Notes under the pieces: generated by a model
The model's input: only the letters and a program-made list of their open reading frames with translations
Databases searched by the model: none
What the model was told of the DNA's origin: nothing
From: Epiperipatus broadwayi
Lineage: Eukaryota; Onychophora; Udeonychophora; Euonychophora; Peripatidae
DNA: 64,000 bases
NCBI GenBank assembly: GCA_028023455.1
Contig: JAQFVV010012506.1
Location: forward strand, 1,468,714 to 1,532,713
Direction of reading: 5' to 3'
Shown: piece after piece, positions 47,237-58,778 of the stretch
Layout of the letters: each line of letters opens with the position of its first letter
Numbering within the stretch: position 1 is the first letter of the stretch
Made by a program: the position numbers and the translations under genes

Positions 47237-47518
47237 AAACTTATATGTATTTCATGACAATTTTGTATTTTTTCTTATTTTAATTTGTAATAACAATATA
47301 CAAACATTTTGGACATTGGTTTCAGAAAAGATTATTCTAAGTTGATTTCCTAAGACATGCTGAGTGCACTTTTGGTCAGCACTTCCTGCAGTTTATGAGT
47401 GCTGTAAGTCTAGCTATATCAGCCAAAAATACACTCAGTGTGTCTTAGGAAATCAATCTAGAATAATCTTAAGCCAATGTCCAAAATGTTTGTATACTAT
47501 TATTAAACTTATATGTAT
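47237..47518. mobile_element. Fold-back element, ~220 bp
   Basis: The left arm (47288-47365; ATACAAACATTTTGGACATT, GATTATTCTA, GATTTCCTAAGACA, CTGAGTGCA) is matched by the right arm (47428-47507) in reverse complement with a few changes. AAACTTATATGTAT occurs at 47237-47250 and 47505-47518, possibly a direct flank or target-site duplication, though the left one is separated by about 40 unpaired bases. No coding capacity. Confidence 0.85.
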
Positions 47519-47519
47519 G

Positions 47520-49050
47520 TATGTAAGAAAAATGACACTTTTGATGTCAGTTAAAAAAATTTGTTGTGTGTTTTTAAAAAAATATCAACCAATAATTAAA
47601 AAAAAGATTATAGAAATTAGGAGTTTAGGGAAATTAACATGACCAAATATTTCAAAAACTGCCAGTTGTATAATGAATAAATCATATTTTGTTAATAAAA
47701 AAAACAAAAAGTTTAGAAAAGTAAACAATTGCTAACACATTAAGAAGCATACTAGTTTTAAAGCAATATTTATTACTCATACTTAAAAGCACACCAGTAA
47801 TGTCCAACTCCTATGAGCAAAACTTTAGTTGATTCCCCTATATTACTCATTTCAATAAAAAGAATTACTTTATAAAAATATATCAGTGAAAAAAAAATGA
47901 AATACAAAATATATTAATTATAAGATTATAAAACAAAAAGTAAAATTTATTTTAAAAAATGTATTAAAAACAACAAACATACAAAAAAGAAGTAATTTGG
48001 AAAAAATTACAGTGATTATATTATTTGGTAAGAAGATCATTTGCAAATTATATCTTATATAGTTTTACACAAATTAACAAATAAACTTAGTTTTATAAAA
48101 ACAAAAATATTAAATATTTTTTGGTACAAAATTAAACAAACTATATTTTATTTGGCAAGAAAATCATTTATGCATGTCTAGAACAACCAAAACATCACAT
48201 GATCACCTTTTGCTTCTGCTAATGTCTAGAGCAAATGTGAATTTGAACAAAATTCAAACGTGTATTCTGTAAACAGTAAACTCACGGAAGTGCAAATTTT
48301 TATTTGTTTATGCTAAGCTACTTGCTAGAACTAGGGTCAGAATAAAATAAGATCTTAAGAAATAATAATAAGTAATTGTAAATAATTTATTTAAGACATA
48401 TCTATAAAATATAAGTAACATTTAAACAAAAATATGCAATTAATGAACAATATTTTTTTTTAATATTTCCTCCTTGCTTGGAATCTTTGGTGTATTTACT
48501 ATCCTGATGCTTATGTGAATTGCTCAAATTGCATACTGTGTTGGTGCACTCTGATGATACTAGAAAAAAAAAATTCATAAATTTTACACAGAATAATTAT
48601 TTATTACAATGTTAAATATAGAATATACATAATGACTGAAACACACAGGCTTATTATATACCTGTGTCTATATATGTAATATATAGGGTATATGAGCACA
48701 GACTTTCACACAACCCACCACTCTCCACACTATCTCATAACACTGATACACTTGAACACATATCTGTTGAAAAGATAAATAATGACCAATATACGTATTT
48801 CATGCTAAACCAGCAATAATAATCACTATATATATAAAACAAATTAAATGTCTATTAATTATTGGCAGTTGAGAAAGGTTAAGGAATTAATCGAAAGTAC
48901 TTCTATGGATTGAAAGACTATATATAATAATTAATTACCATTATATTAATTATTTTTATTGATATATATATACATACAAAAAAAAATTACTTGTATTATT
49001 TTTTTGTATATATATTTTCTTTAGTTTGTATGTGTGTGTATATATATATA
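47520..49050. other. AT-rich DNA; partial SINE core at 48.19 kb
   Basis: AAACATCACATGATCACC at about 48190-48207 matches the SINE core seen at 55.25 and 57.33 kb. Otherwise nothing is recognised; the region has long A/T-rich stretches. Confidence 0.4.
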
Positions 49051-49052
49051 TG

Positions 49053-49202
49053 CAATATAAAGAGCATTCCAATATCTCTAAACAAGCTTTTTTTATGATA
49101 AATGCTACAAGAGCTGGATAAAGATAATTTAAATGCTTTCTCTTGTAGCATTTATCATAAAAAAGAAAGCTTGTTTAGAGCTATTAGAATGTTCTTTATA
49201 TT
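49053..49202. mobile_element. Fold-back element, 150 bp
   Basis: Arms of about 60 bases: CAATATAAAGAGCATTCCAA, CTCTAAACAAGC, TTATGATAAATGCTACAAGA on the left (49053-49111) and the reverse complement on the right (49141-49202). They are separated by about 30 bases. Near-perfect pairing suggests a recent insertion or strong constraint. Confidence 0.9.
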
Positions 49203-49813
49203 ACATATTTGTAAATGCAAGCTATATGTCATGTGACATAGAATATGATATATATATATACATATAATATGATATATATATATACAATAACTGAAAACAC
49301 ACATATATATAAACAAATTAATAAGGCATTCATTTAAAAATAAAAAATATTTTTAATTGACAACTGCAGTGGTATTGGTAATGAGAGCAATTCCCATTGT
49401 TGTATAGATAGGTCAGGAGGTGTTGGAGCCTGGTCTTTGATTTTTATTTAATTTAATTTTTTGTAAAATAGAGATTTTAGTTTTGGAGATGTTGGATTAA
49501 AATTAAAAATATCTCAGAAACTAAAAAGTAAAAATTATAAAGATAGTAATTCTAATGTAGTCTGTCAAGAATGCCATTTTGGGATAAGTCTAAAAGGAGA
49601 TTAGATAGTGATATATATGGAATGGATACTATTTTATAAAAAAGGGCTAAGACCTTTCCTTATTTATTGAAAAAGAATCTATGTTCTCAAATTTTCTTTT
49701 TTATAAGAAAAAAATATATAAGTAAATGTTTTTATGTTACATTTTAGATTTATAAAGCTGAATTATTGTTATTGTTATTTATCTTTTAATTTAAAAAAAA
49801 ATATTTTATTTCT

Positions 49814-50281
49814 TTGCCATTTAAATTGTCTTCTTATAAAATTGTATGTAAGAATAGCAATTGGTTTGGAAATAAGAAAATTGCTTGGAAAAGAGGTATT
49901 ATTTTGAATAATTTATTAAATAATACAAAAGAAATTTTTGATAGAAAGACTATTCCTGGTGTCTTGTATTTTATCCCTTGTTTTTGTAAGGTTTGCATAG
50001 GTCAGAGTAGTTTGAGTTTAAATAAAAGAATAAAGGTTTATAAAAGTAGGGTTAGAAATAAATATCTTAGTTCTGCTTTGTACATCCATGAAAAAGATAC
50101 AGGCCACACTATTAATTTTGATGAAGCTAAGGTTGTCTTTTTTGAGAGAAATAAAATAAAAAGAAGAATTAATGAATTCTTATTATTAAAAATTTATTAT
50201 TCTGAAGCAATTAACTTATTTAAAAGTTCTTTTAATATTAAGGGTGGATGGGAAGTAAATGGATTTGTGAGTAATGTTTAA
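49814..50281 (+). CDS. Penelope-like GIY-YIG endonuclease ORF (C-terminal part)
   Basis: A 155-residue open frame. Residues 49-64 (GVLYFIPCFCKVCIGQ) hold the GIY-YIG pair with the second Tyr replaced by Cys. R72 in KRI fits the conserved Arg. S87-A88-L89-Y90-I91-H92 followed by GHTINF fits the S-A-L-x-x-H...GH-x-I-x-F block of Penelope-like endonucleases. E121 in RINEFLLL is the likely metal-binding Glu. C56 and C58 with H92 and H98 fit the zinc-binding set I associate with this family. The C-terminal INLFKSSFNIKGGW fits the domain end. The upstream RT of a full Penelope-like element was not recognised, so it is 5'-truncated. In such elements this nuclease nicks DNA for insertion. The uninterrupted frame is notable beside its stop-ridden neighbours, but the Tyr to Cys change argues against activity. 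Confidence 0.85.
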   Translation: MPFKLSSYKIVCKNSNWFGNKKIAWKRGIILNNLLNNTKEIFDRKTIPGVLYFIPCFCKVCIGQSSLSLNKRIKVYKSRVRNKYLSSALYIHEKDTGHTINFDEAKVVFFERNKIKRRINEFLLLKIYYSEAINLFKSSFNIKGGWEVNGFVSNV

Positions 50282-50360
50282 TATAAATATGGTCTTGTTT
50301 TGTAGTTCTTTACACTTGAGAAGTCTGCTTGTAGCAGTGAAACCATTAGTTGTGTATTTG
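50282..50360 (+). repeat. 3' flank motif of the Penelope-like element
   Basis: ACACTTGAGAAGTCTGCTTG then TAGCAGTGAAACCATTAG lies 45 bases after the stop. It is the kind of short GAGAAGTCTGC...GAAA segment that recurs next to Penelope-like 3' ends and resembles 9.40 kb. Confidence 0.45.
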
Positions 50361-53300
50361 ATTTTATTTTTTCTTGGCTAATCTGGTTGAGTTTTGGATT
50401 TGGGGTAATTTTAATTAATATATATTATACAGAGAATATACAACTAGCACTTTAAAATGATCTTTACATATAACGATGTATATTTAAAAACAAAATTCAT
50501 AAATATCTAAATATTGTGTTGTCTGTGATGTTCTAATATTATATAGGAAAAATGTTAACATATTTGATCTGTGGTGTGAGTGAAGGAAGACAAGAATATG
50601 AACAACAATGAAAGTGAATAAATAATTATTTGATCAGATTAGACTTAAATATTTGCTTGAGGGACAAATATTTAAGTTACAATTGGTTCTAGTTTTAGAG
50701 AATCAAATGTATTACAAAAATATATAAAACTCAAAAGAAGACGATAATCATTAATAAAATGAAAGGATTGTTTTAATAATAGATGTGTTGTAGACCTTTT
50801 TAAAAAATGAAACAGGCAATAACTTATTCTGGAATAATGCTATCCATATAATCTTTAGAAGTTAATGTTGTCATAAAGACTTTTAATAAAAACAATATTT
50901 ATATAATTACTTTAAATAATAACTGACCAGCGATAGATTATTTCAAATACAAAATCTTAGTGGAAATGATAAGGATTTTAGATGAGTGGGAATTTCACTA
51001 AGATAAAACAAGAGTGATTCTTTATTCTAATACTACCTAAGAATTGATTAATCAGTAATTACCACATGATAATATATTTAAATACCAAACCTAGGCTAGA
51101 AAGTCAAAACTGCTCATATTACTATATATTGTACAAAATAAGGAATTAAATTGATAATATTCATTTTAATAAGAAAAAAATATAAAATTTGACTGTAGAA
51201 AGATTCTCAAGCTCTAAACAAAAAAAGAAAAGATTTTATAAATGTTTTTTAAAGGGGGCATATGATCTGTTTGCTGTTGATTTCTAATCTAGTGATAACT
51301 AATTTCAGTTTACAGCAGTGACTTAGTTTGGATTTAAATAGAGATTATCTGACTAGAAATTAAATCAATTTTATGTCTTTAATTCTTAAATACTGTTTGT
51401 CTTTAAGTTTGGTTGTATAGGTAACCAATTAATAATATAAACTAATTCATAGTAGTGAACTAGCTTTCAGCAAACCACTGCCACAATCATAGTGCTGAAT
51501 AAAATTATGCAGTACAGGTATGCTTATATAATACGTAAATGAGGCCAATATGCAAATAAGGCAATTAGATATTCCATTTTCCAGACAATAGAAAATAATT
51601 CTGAGCTGATCTCACGTTTAAAAGAAAATCAGATTATTTTCCAGTTATTTGGAGAATTAGCATCCATAATTATTGAACTACATACTTTAAAAATTGATAT
51701 CAGTGATGATGACTGCAATCACTAATGATGAGGAGACTAAAACAGTCTGAAATCAAATGTCATCAAGAACAAACTTTTATTGAAATAGTTACAGAAGACG
51801 ACATGAAGAATTAAAATTAAAACAAAATATCAACAGAATTAAAAATTTCAGAGAACAACACAATTTGAACATTTTATTGTCTATCAATCAAACTATTGTG
51901 AGCTTCATTTACAAATATTTATGCCTAACCTGTCATTTGATTACTGATGATTTGTGTTGGAATGTTATATTCATGAAAGCTGTAGTATTCAATAGTATAA
52001 CACCTGGAAAATTTATGAACAGGAGAATATCATATAGTTAAGAATTACTAACATTTTATCAACTTTAACAAAGGTGTTTGTCTAGAAATTGTCAAAAGAA
52101 GTCTAACTGAAGTATTTTTTCTACCAATCTTATTCTTCGAGTGATCATATTATGGTGTTCTTTTATTCAAACTTTTTCTTTGTACAGATGCATCATAACA
52201 ACAGGCAATTTGAACATTTTGGAGCCAAGATTGAAAGAGTGTTTGGAGGTAAATAAAATTAACTTAGGTGATAAAATTTAGAATATAAAAGTATTAAAAA
52301 TTAATTATGTTTAAATTCAACAATTTTAAGAGATGAAATATTAGAAAATGTATTATGAAAGGAAGTTTAAAGAATAAAATGAAAGAAGATAATATAATTT
52401 TGAAGAAGACAGTTATAAATAATTAAAAATAAAAGCAATTAATAAAGAGGTTTGGACCAAGTCAACTTGAGATGGTGTCCTAATGGTTAATTCTAATAAT
52501 CGATTTAATGCTATCTCATCTCAAAATATAGTTTTATTTATATCTATTTTTGGTAATCAGTCATACCTTACATCCACACATGTATAGGTTAATTAATAGA
52601 TATGGACACAAGTTTTCTATAGAAATACTTTATTGGTCAAGCCACCATTTAATCACATTTACCCCATTTACAACTTACTTCTCTGGAAGTATGATGAATT
52701 GATTCTTGTAATCAAATGAGATTGAAACAGCACAGTATAACTAAAGTTTAATCATACTTATTTTTTTAATAAGTCACACACATACTAAATAAATTACCTA
52801 TAACTCTTAACACATTTTTTTTACAAATAATATATAAATATAAAACAAAAATATTAAATATAGTTATTATACTGATAGAACAAATATGTATATAAACATA
52901 ATATTAAATGCGATTAACTGTTTATAAAATATGGATTTAATGATATGATCTATTTTAATAATATTAAATAAAAACGGTTCAAAAAGAATTAAACAATACT
53001 TCTAAACATTAAACACATATAAAATAAGGCCATCTCATTAAAAATGTATAATAAATATCTTAATCATGGATTTCCTTTTAAAACTTCAGATATAAAAATA
53101 TGATTGTACTATCTGTTTTTTCCTCTCTTTTAAATAAAAAAGTTTAGTTAAAATAAATGTTTCTTAACTTTGATTACAGTTTTTATATGTGTGTGTGTGT
53201 GTATTTTAAGGGTTCTTTACTGTTATAGTTTCCAGGTTGCATGCAACTTTTGCTGGGTTTTTTTTTTTTTAAAAAAAAAAAATTCTTGATAATAATAAAA

Positions 53301-54335
53301 AAAATTATAATTTTTTTAAATCATTTTTTTAAAAGTAAGGTCAGCTTATTCACTCAAATTCTTTGGCATTGACACTCCTCAAGCAACAATCTTTTGATAG
53401 AGACAGGACTTCCATGGTTTAAAGTGATACTTTAAAAAGTTAACCAGCCATCTGTTTGGTTTCTACGATACACATTATGGAAAAAACTATTTGCATCATT
53501 TAGCAAATAACTTTCTGCATCACAAATTGCTTTTAAGTGACTTTTCTTATTGACTACCACCACAGTATAAATATGCATATATAACTGATTGATTTTATAG
53601 TCCCAGTCATTATAAATCCTTAAATCCATAGCTAGTAGATTCGATTTTTATTGATCACCTTTTTCTTGCCGCAATCTCAAACAATTTTTTTTACCTAATT
53701 TTAATTTTAGCTGATCTTTCTTTTAAAAAACTTCTGACCTTGTGATAAATATCTCTTTACACACTCAAATATAATTACATTTTTTAAAACACATTGTTTA
53801 GTCTCTTTTTTTAATTAAGGAGTTTTTTTTTAATATGATAAATAAATTCTTTGCTTAAAATATTTTTTTTTTTAAATAAAAAAAAAAAAGCTTCTTATCT
53901 TAAACCTTAATTAAATAGATTAAAATTTGCTTTTGGAATGCAGATTGTTTTACAAATACAAATTATATTATATACTAATAAGTTACAAATTATATTTCTT
54001 ATTATTTTACGTTTCCAAAATTCTAGTATGAAAACAACAAAGAATAGATAAATTTTCTATTATCTAAATAATTTAATTGTCATTAATTATACATAAATAT
54101 AAAAAAAAAAATTGCTTTTGCTCATGATAGAAAAAAGTATTTATTATGAATTGACCAAATTTCAATTTTTTATTATATATATTTTAAAATAAATATTGAC
54201 TCATTTATGTATGCACATACCCATACTTGTGGAAAATCAAATATTTAGATGATGGTCTTTTCTTCTTTTTTTTTTTTGCAATCTAAACTTTAAAATATTA
54301 TTTGCTGTTGTTGTTTTTTTAAAGCTGAACAATTT
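50361..54335. other. Unassigned AT-rich DNA
   Basis: No transposase, RT or tRNA-like signature recognised. (TG)n at 53186-53203 and long A/T tracts at 53260-53340 and 53850-53890. Short open frames here show no domains. Confidence 0.4.
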
Positions 54336-54455
54336 ATAATGCAGAATGTCTCTAAATTCAAAGTTCAATTCTATCATTATAATACATACATAAATGATGT
54401 ATTGCCTGTTTCATCTATGATTTATTGTACTAATATACCAAAGTTTGGACTGGAT

Positions 54456-55145
54456 GACACTGGTCATATTAGACCTGCTGACTATGTTTATAATAGCAGA
54501 ATACCATACAATTCTCCAATGGACAGAGGGAGGGTGTTTGGGATGGTAAAATGCTGTATTAAAAACTCAAATTTTTAACTATACCAAAAATATAAATTTT
54601 TACACAAAAATAATAAACACATTACAATCCTAAATAAAAACAGGTAGTTATGATTTTTTTAATATGGCATTCTTTCATGGGGAAAGGTATGACATTCTAC
54701 CATCACAAACATGGGCAGCAGGTCTAATATGTAAGTACCCAACTGAGTAATGAATATTATAAAAATGGTTATAGGTGCACTGTAAGCATTGATATATAAC
54801 AAGATTGAAGGTTCCACCAATAGAAAAACAGCTATAGAAAATTTTAAAAATAAAATAATAAAATTCAGAAATTATTTAGATTAATCTGTTTTTTTAAAAA
54901 AATTCCTCCAAATTATATCAACAAATATGATGATGCATGTAAAATATCTTCTATTTATTATTTTATTTTAAAATTTTCTATATCTGTTTTTCTATTTGTG
55001 CAATTTACAATCTTGTTATATGTCAATGCTTATAGCACATCTATAACCATTTTTATAATATTCATTATCCAGTTGATAGCCAGTGTGGCTCAGTCAAAAT
55101 ATCCAGATAGTACATCATTTATATTTGTACTTACCTATATTAGAC
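54456..55145. repeat. Nested inverted repeats
   Basis: First pair: 54456-54530 (CATATTAGACCTGCTG, ATGTTTATAATAGCAGAATA) against 54670-54737 in reverse complement (CAGCAGGTCTAATATG). Second pair: 54715-54862 (GAATATTATAAAAATGGTTA, AAGCATTGATATATAACAAG, AATAGAAAAACAGC) against 54953-55145 in reverse complement. The right arm has about 50 extra bases (GCCAGTGTGGCTCAGTCAAA) that look like a tRNA D-arm with box A. Segment 54715-54737 belongs to both pairs, so alternative folds exist. Probably several fold-back or SINE copies inserted in opposite orientation. Confidence 0.8.
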
Positions 55146-55177
55146 AAAATGATTGTTATGTGGTCTTGCATGATTTT

Positions 55178-55285
55178 ATGCAGTGATATAGCAGCAGACT
55201 TTGGAGCATAAGGTCCACAAATTAGGCTCAGTTCATTCAATACCACTAAACATCACATGATCACTACTGTAAGGAGAGTTTTGCC
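55178..55285 (+). mobile_element. tRNA-derived SINE-like element
   Basis: GCAGTGATATAGCAGCAGAC then TTTGGAGCATAAGGTC looks like a D-arm and anticodon arm, and GGCTCAGTTCATTC like a decayed T-arm. The body begins ACCACTAAACATCACATGAT then CACTACTGTAAGGAGAG. The core CACTAAACATCACATGATCA recurs on the minus strand at 57.33 kb and partly at 48.19 kb. Confidence 0.6.
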
Positions 55286-57040
55286 TGTTTTAGTTTTCAT
55301 TCAATACCCAACTTTTAAACATCTTATGAATTCCCAAACAATAATGTCATTCAATTATTTTTTTTATTAATATCTGTCATATTTTTATTAATGTGAAATA
55401 TGCTATCGTTTATACAAAGTGCTTTATATTCTATATAGTATATAATTATATAATATTTGTCAATATTTAGAAAAATATTAAGCAATATACTATGAAGAAA
55501 AATCTTAATATCTCAGGTGTGTTAATGGAGAATAATATATTCTTATTCATTTCTCAAAAATAGTGACTCAATAATATTTAAATCAGGTCGCTTAAAGATC
55601 ATGAGAATGTATAATAGCAATACCAAGATGTATAATCTATATGTGAATTGAGGCAGTATATTTTGAGAAATCAGTATTATCTGAAAATAATGTGTAAGCT
55701 TCCTTTCAACATACCTTTTTTAATATCTCAATATCTAAAAAAAAAATGTTCTTTAAGAAAAATAATTAATTTTTAATATTTTTATATTCTAAACTTTAAA
55801 ATCTAATTTATTTTTATTTGTTTCCAAATCCTATTTCAAAAGGCTTCTTTTTTTTTTCTTTCTATACTTTATTATCTTAAGATGGACATCAGATTTGTTT
55901 GTTTTTTAAAACATTTAAGGATTCTCTCTCTTTTTTTATTAAAAAAAGTCTAACTTCAATTATCTACAAAATAATCTTTTAACCTTGCTAAAGATTAAAT
56001 TTAGTCATTACAATTTTTATTTTAATTTATTTCTTACTTCTTTTATCATCAGTTAATCAATTTTTTAAATACTTAAAAGCGTGCACCTGCTGTATATTTT
56101 GTATTTCCTTTGAATTAATTATTTATATTACTATTGTGCTTTTTAAAAAAAAAAAAAAACTAAGATTCTTAACAGGGATTGTCCGTGTTTAAAATTCTGT
56201 TACCTATCCATAAATAAATTTAAATCTTCTTTAAAAATGCAAATTTTACTACCAAAAACATATATTCAATTATAAAATGAAAAATCTTAAAAAAAAAAAA
56301 AAAAAGTTATGCATATTAAGTTACTGGCAGAAAACTGGTTGTGTAACTAGGCATCAGACTGCAAAAACCAAGCGATAATATTTGATCTTTTATTAGTAGG
56401 AGTTCACAAATATTTACCACCCTTTTAATACAATTTGTTTTAACAACTCAATCATAGAGCTACATCATTTTTAATGAGCTCTTATAAATAATAAAAAACA
56501 ACAAATTTTACTACAAATATTGTAATAAAGAAAACATCATAGGTTGCAGTCAGCGATTATTTTGTATTTTGATATATACATAATCATCTAAACAAACCAT
56601 TCTTAAATATAAAAATATTTATAAAATAATTATATTAATAAAGTATATAAATATTATATACAAAAGTAAAAATGAATAGAAAAATAAGCTTATCTTTCAT
56701 GTACCTATAAAGATTACAAATTTCCACTAGCATGAAGAAAACAAAGCATAAAAGATTTTATAAAATTACCTAGAAATCGACAGAGATATCTTTTGTGAGT
56801 AAAAATAAATTTATTAAATAAACAAAAGGTAATACAAGTGATTAAAAAAAAAAAATTATTTCGCCGTGCCCCCCTCTAAATTCTCTTAAAGTATTTAATA
56901 TCAAATTATTTTAGCACATCAGTAATTGTTTGTTATAAATAAGTTATCTATGTTTGCTTCATATACACAATGTATGTAGATCAGTAACATCCTTAGTTTT
57001 TCAGGAAATATTTATAAACATGACTTTATTTAATTAAATA
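55286..57040. other. AT-rich DNA, nothing recognised
   Basis: Homopolymer A/T runs only; no gene signal. Confidence 0.45.
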
Positions 57041-57041
57041 G

Positions 57042-57150
57042 TGTAATAGTAATAATTAGCCATTAAGCTAATGCGCATGCGCTTTGTGGATTTTTTTAAA
57101 CTATAAATGAATACTCTCATTTAGCTTAATGGCTAATTATTATTATTACA
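57042..57150. mobile_element. Short fold-back element, 109 bp
   Basis: TGTAATAGTAATAATTAGCC then ATTAAGCTAA (57042-57071) pairs with TTAGCTTAATGGCTAATTAT then TATTATTACA (57121-57150), with one mismatch. The loop holds the palindrome TGCGCATGCGC. ATTTAATTAAAT occurs on both outer sides (57029 and 57190), which may extend the palindrome or be AT coincidence. Confidence 0.85.
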
Positions 57151-57320
57151 GTTTATAAAACGTAGCGCTATATAAAATAAATATCTCATTTAATTAAATA
57201 TATAAATTTATTTACTTTTATTTAATTAAAGTTTCTATTAGTTTAGCCTGCACTATCTCAAAAAAAAAAAAAAAAAATGGAAATAAGATTTACTTAAAAA
57301 TATCTTATGCTGTTTAAGAA

Positions 57321-57348
57321 ATAGTGATCATGTGATGTTTAGTGGTTT
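57321..57348 (-). repeat. SINE core fragment
   Basis: The minus strand reads AAACCACTAAACATCACATG then ATCACTAT, matching 55242-55268. No tRNA-like head seen nearby. Confidence 0.6.
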
Positions 57349-58670
57349 AACATAATTATTAATATATAAAATTATTGTTTAATTTTGAATCTCATATTTT
57401 TTAAAATGTAGAAATGTATTTATCAAGAAATGAATTTTTATCATTATATGAAATCTTCATTTTTTCATTATTTTGTTAAAGATCAGCAATAATCTTTGAG
57501 CAGCTCTAAAAAATCAGTTTCATTATATATATATTCACTACTATAAAAAGGAATATGTATATATTTAAAAAATGTAAATAATTGTCTTATACTTATTTAA
57601 TTAATAGAGTATATTTATAATAAGACAAAGGCCTAGTGCTGTGACAATAGTTTATCTTCCAACTATGTTACTAACCTGTGTTCAAATCTGAATTGAATAA
57701 ATTTGAAGATTTTTTCAACATAGTTTAGGAGTGTTTCTTTAGTTACCCATTCCATACATAACTGAGATAATCATTCAGCATTGGTCAATAAATGGATTAC
57801 TTTTAGCTGGAGTGTAAAACGATGATAGAAAATTGCTCATAGTATCATCATTTAACAAATGATAGTTTTGTGAATAATACCTCTATGAAAGGTATTTGAA
57901 AAAGGCTCTGACATGTATTGGGCTAATTACTATCAATATTTTTACTTATACTAGTGAGAAATAATAACTTTTTTTTTTTCATATGTCACTATGTCATTGT
58001 CTCTATTGACACCATAACATCTGAAGATTATATCCATGTGTAATCTTTAAATGTTAAACATCTTATATTTGAAACAGTTAGGCTGTGTATAATGTATACT
58101 TACAATTTTTTTATGTGATAAAAATACTAATTTCACATCATCTCTCTTGCCCACTTTAACTCCGAAAAGTAGGTTTTAACCCATGTAAATAATAATGGAA
58201 GATTTAATTAAAGTTTTATCTTGAAATTATCTCAAGATCATTAGCTTTAATAGTAGACATCTAAATTCAATGCTTCTTACTGATGTAGTTCAACAGTAAA
58301 AATCTTTTTTACAATTTGGTTGACACTATTACCTAGTAGTCATTAAGTACTAAAACGTAAAATGAATGGCTATCATATAGGGTAAAAAATTGATTATTAT
58401 TTGATTCAGTATTTTCATTTGATATTACATATTAAATAATAGTGTCATAGTTAGAATTGTAGGACTCCTGTGCAAAATTTTAATAAAGGTAATTTTTGAA
58501 TATTATAGCATATACATTAATACTTTTTTTGAATATGTATATAAAACAAAAAAGCTTCTAAAATTCAGGGGTCTATTCACATTGTTCTGGCTTGCTTCAA
58601 GATAGCTAGAGTACTACCAAATATTAACATTTAATCACTATTAGTTTATTTTTAAAAAATCAACTTTTTT
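57349..58670. other. AT-rich DNA; weak tRNA-like piece at 57.63 kb
   Basis: GGCCTAGTGCTGTGACAATA to GTGTTCAAATCTG (57630-57690) faintly resembles a tRNA-derived head with box-B-like GTTCAAATC. Nothing else was recognised. Confidence 0.3.
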
Positions 58671-58778
58671 TTTTTAAGTGTCATAGCATCGGCCGGGACG
58701 CGAACCCGCAACCCGAGCAACTGCCTGCAAATGCAAGGCAGTCGCGCTGACCTCTCGACTACCAACTTTCACACCTAA
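58668..58778 (-). mobile_element. tRNA-derived SINE with A-rich tail (minus strand)
   Basis: The minus strand reads GTTGGTAGTCGAGAGGTCAG (box A region), with a perfect four-pair D-stem GTCG/CGAC. Then come a strong hairpin CTGCCTTGCATTTGCAGGCA and a T-arm GCGGGTTCGCGTCCCGG with box B GGGTTCGCGTCC. Then GATGCTATGACACTT and an A run follow. The acceptor stem pairs only partly and the anticodon loop is oversized, so a working tRNA is unlikely. It is much more GC-rich than its surroundings, suggesting a fairly recent insertion. Confidence 0.7.

Noticed and set aside
47364-47642. 92-codon plus-strand frame
   Set aside because: It crosses the right arm of a fold-back element and is a by-product of it.
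48550-48570. CTGATGATACTAGAAA resembling a hammerhead ribozyme core (CUGAUGA...GAAA)
   Set aside because: The stem between the two core parts would be too short, and I found no flanking stems I and III; likely chance in AT-rich DNA.
54339-54578. 79-codon plus-strand frame
   Set aside because: It overlaps inverted-repeat arms that also appear in reverse complement nearby; better explained as repeat DNA.
58690-58770. Functional tRNA gene on the minus strand
   Set aside because: Acceptor stem incomplete and anticodon loop oversized; an A-rich tail follows, so a SINE fits better.
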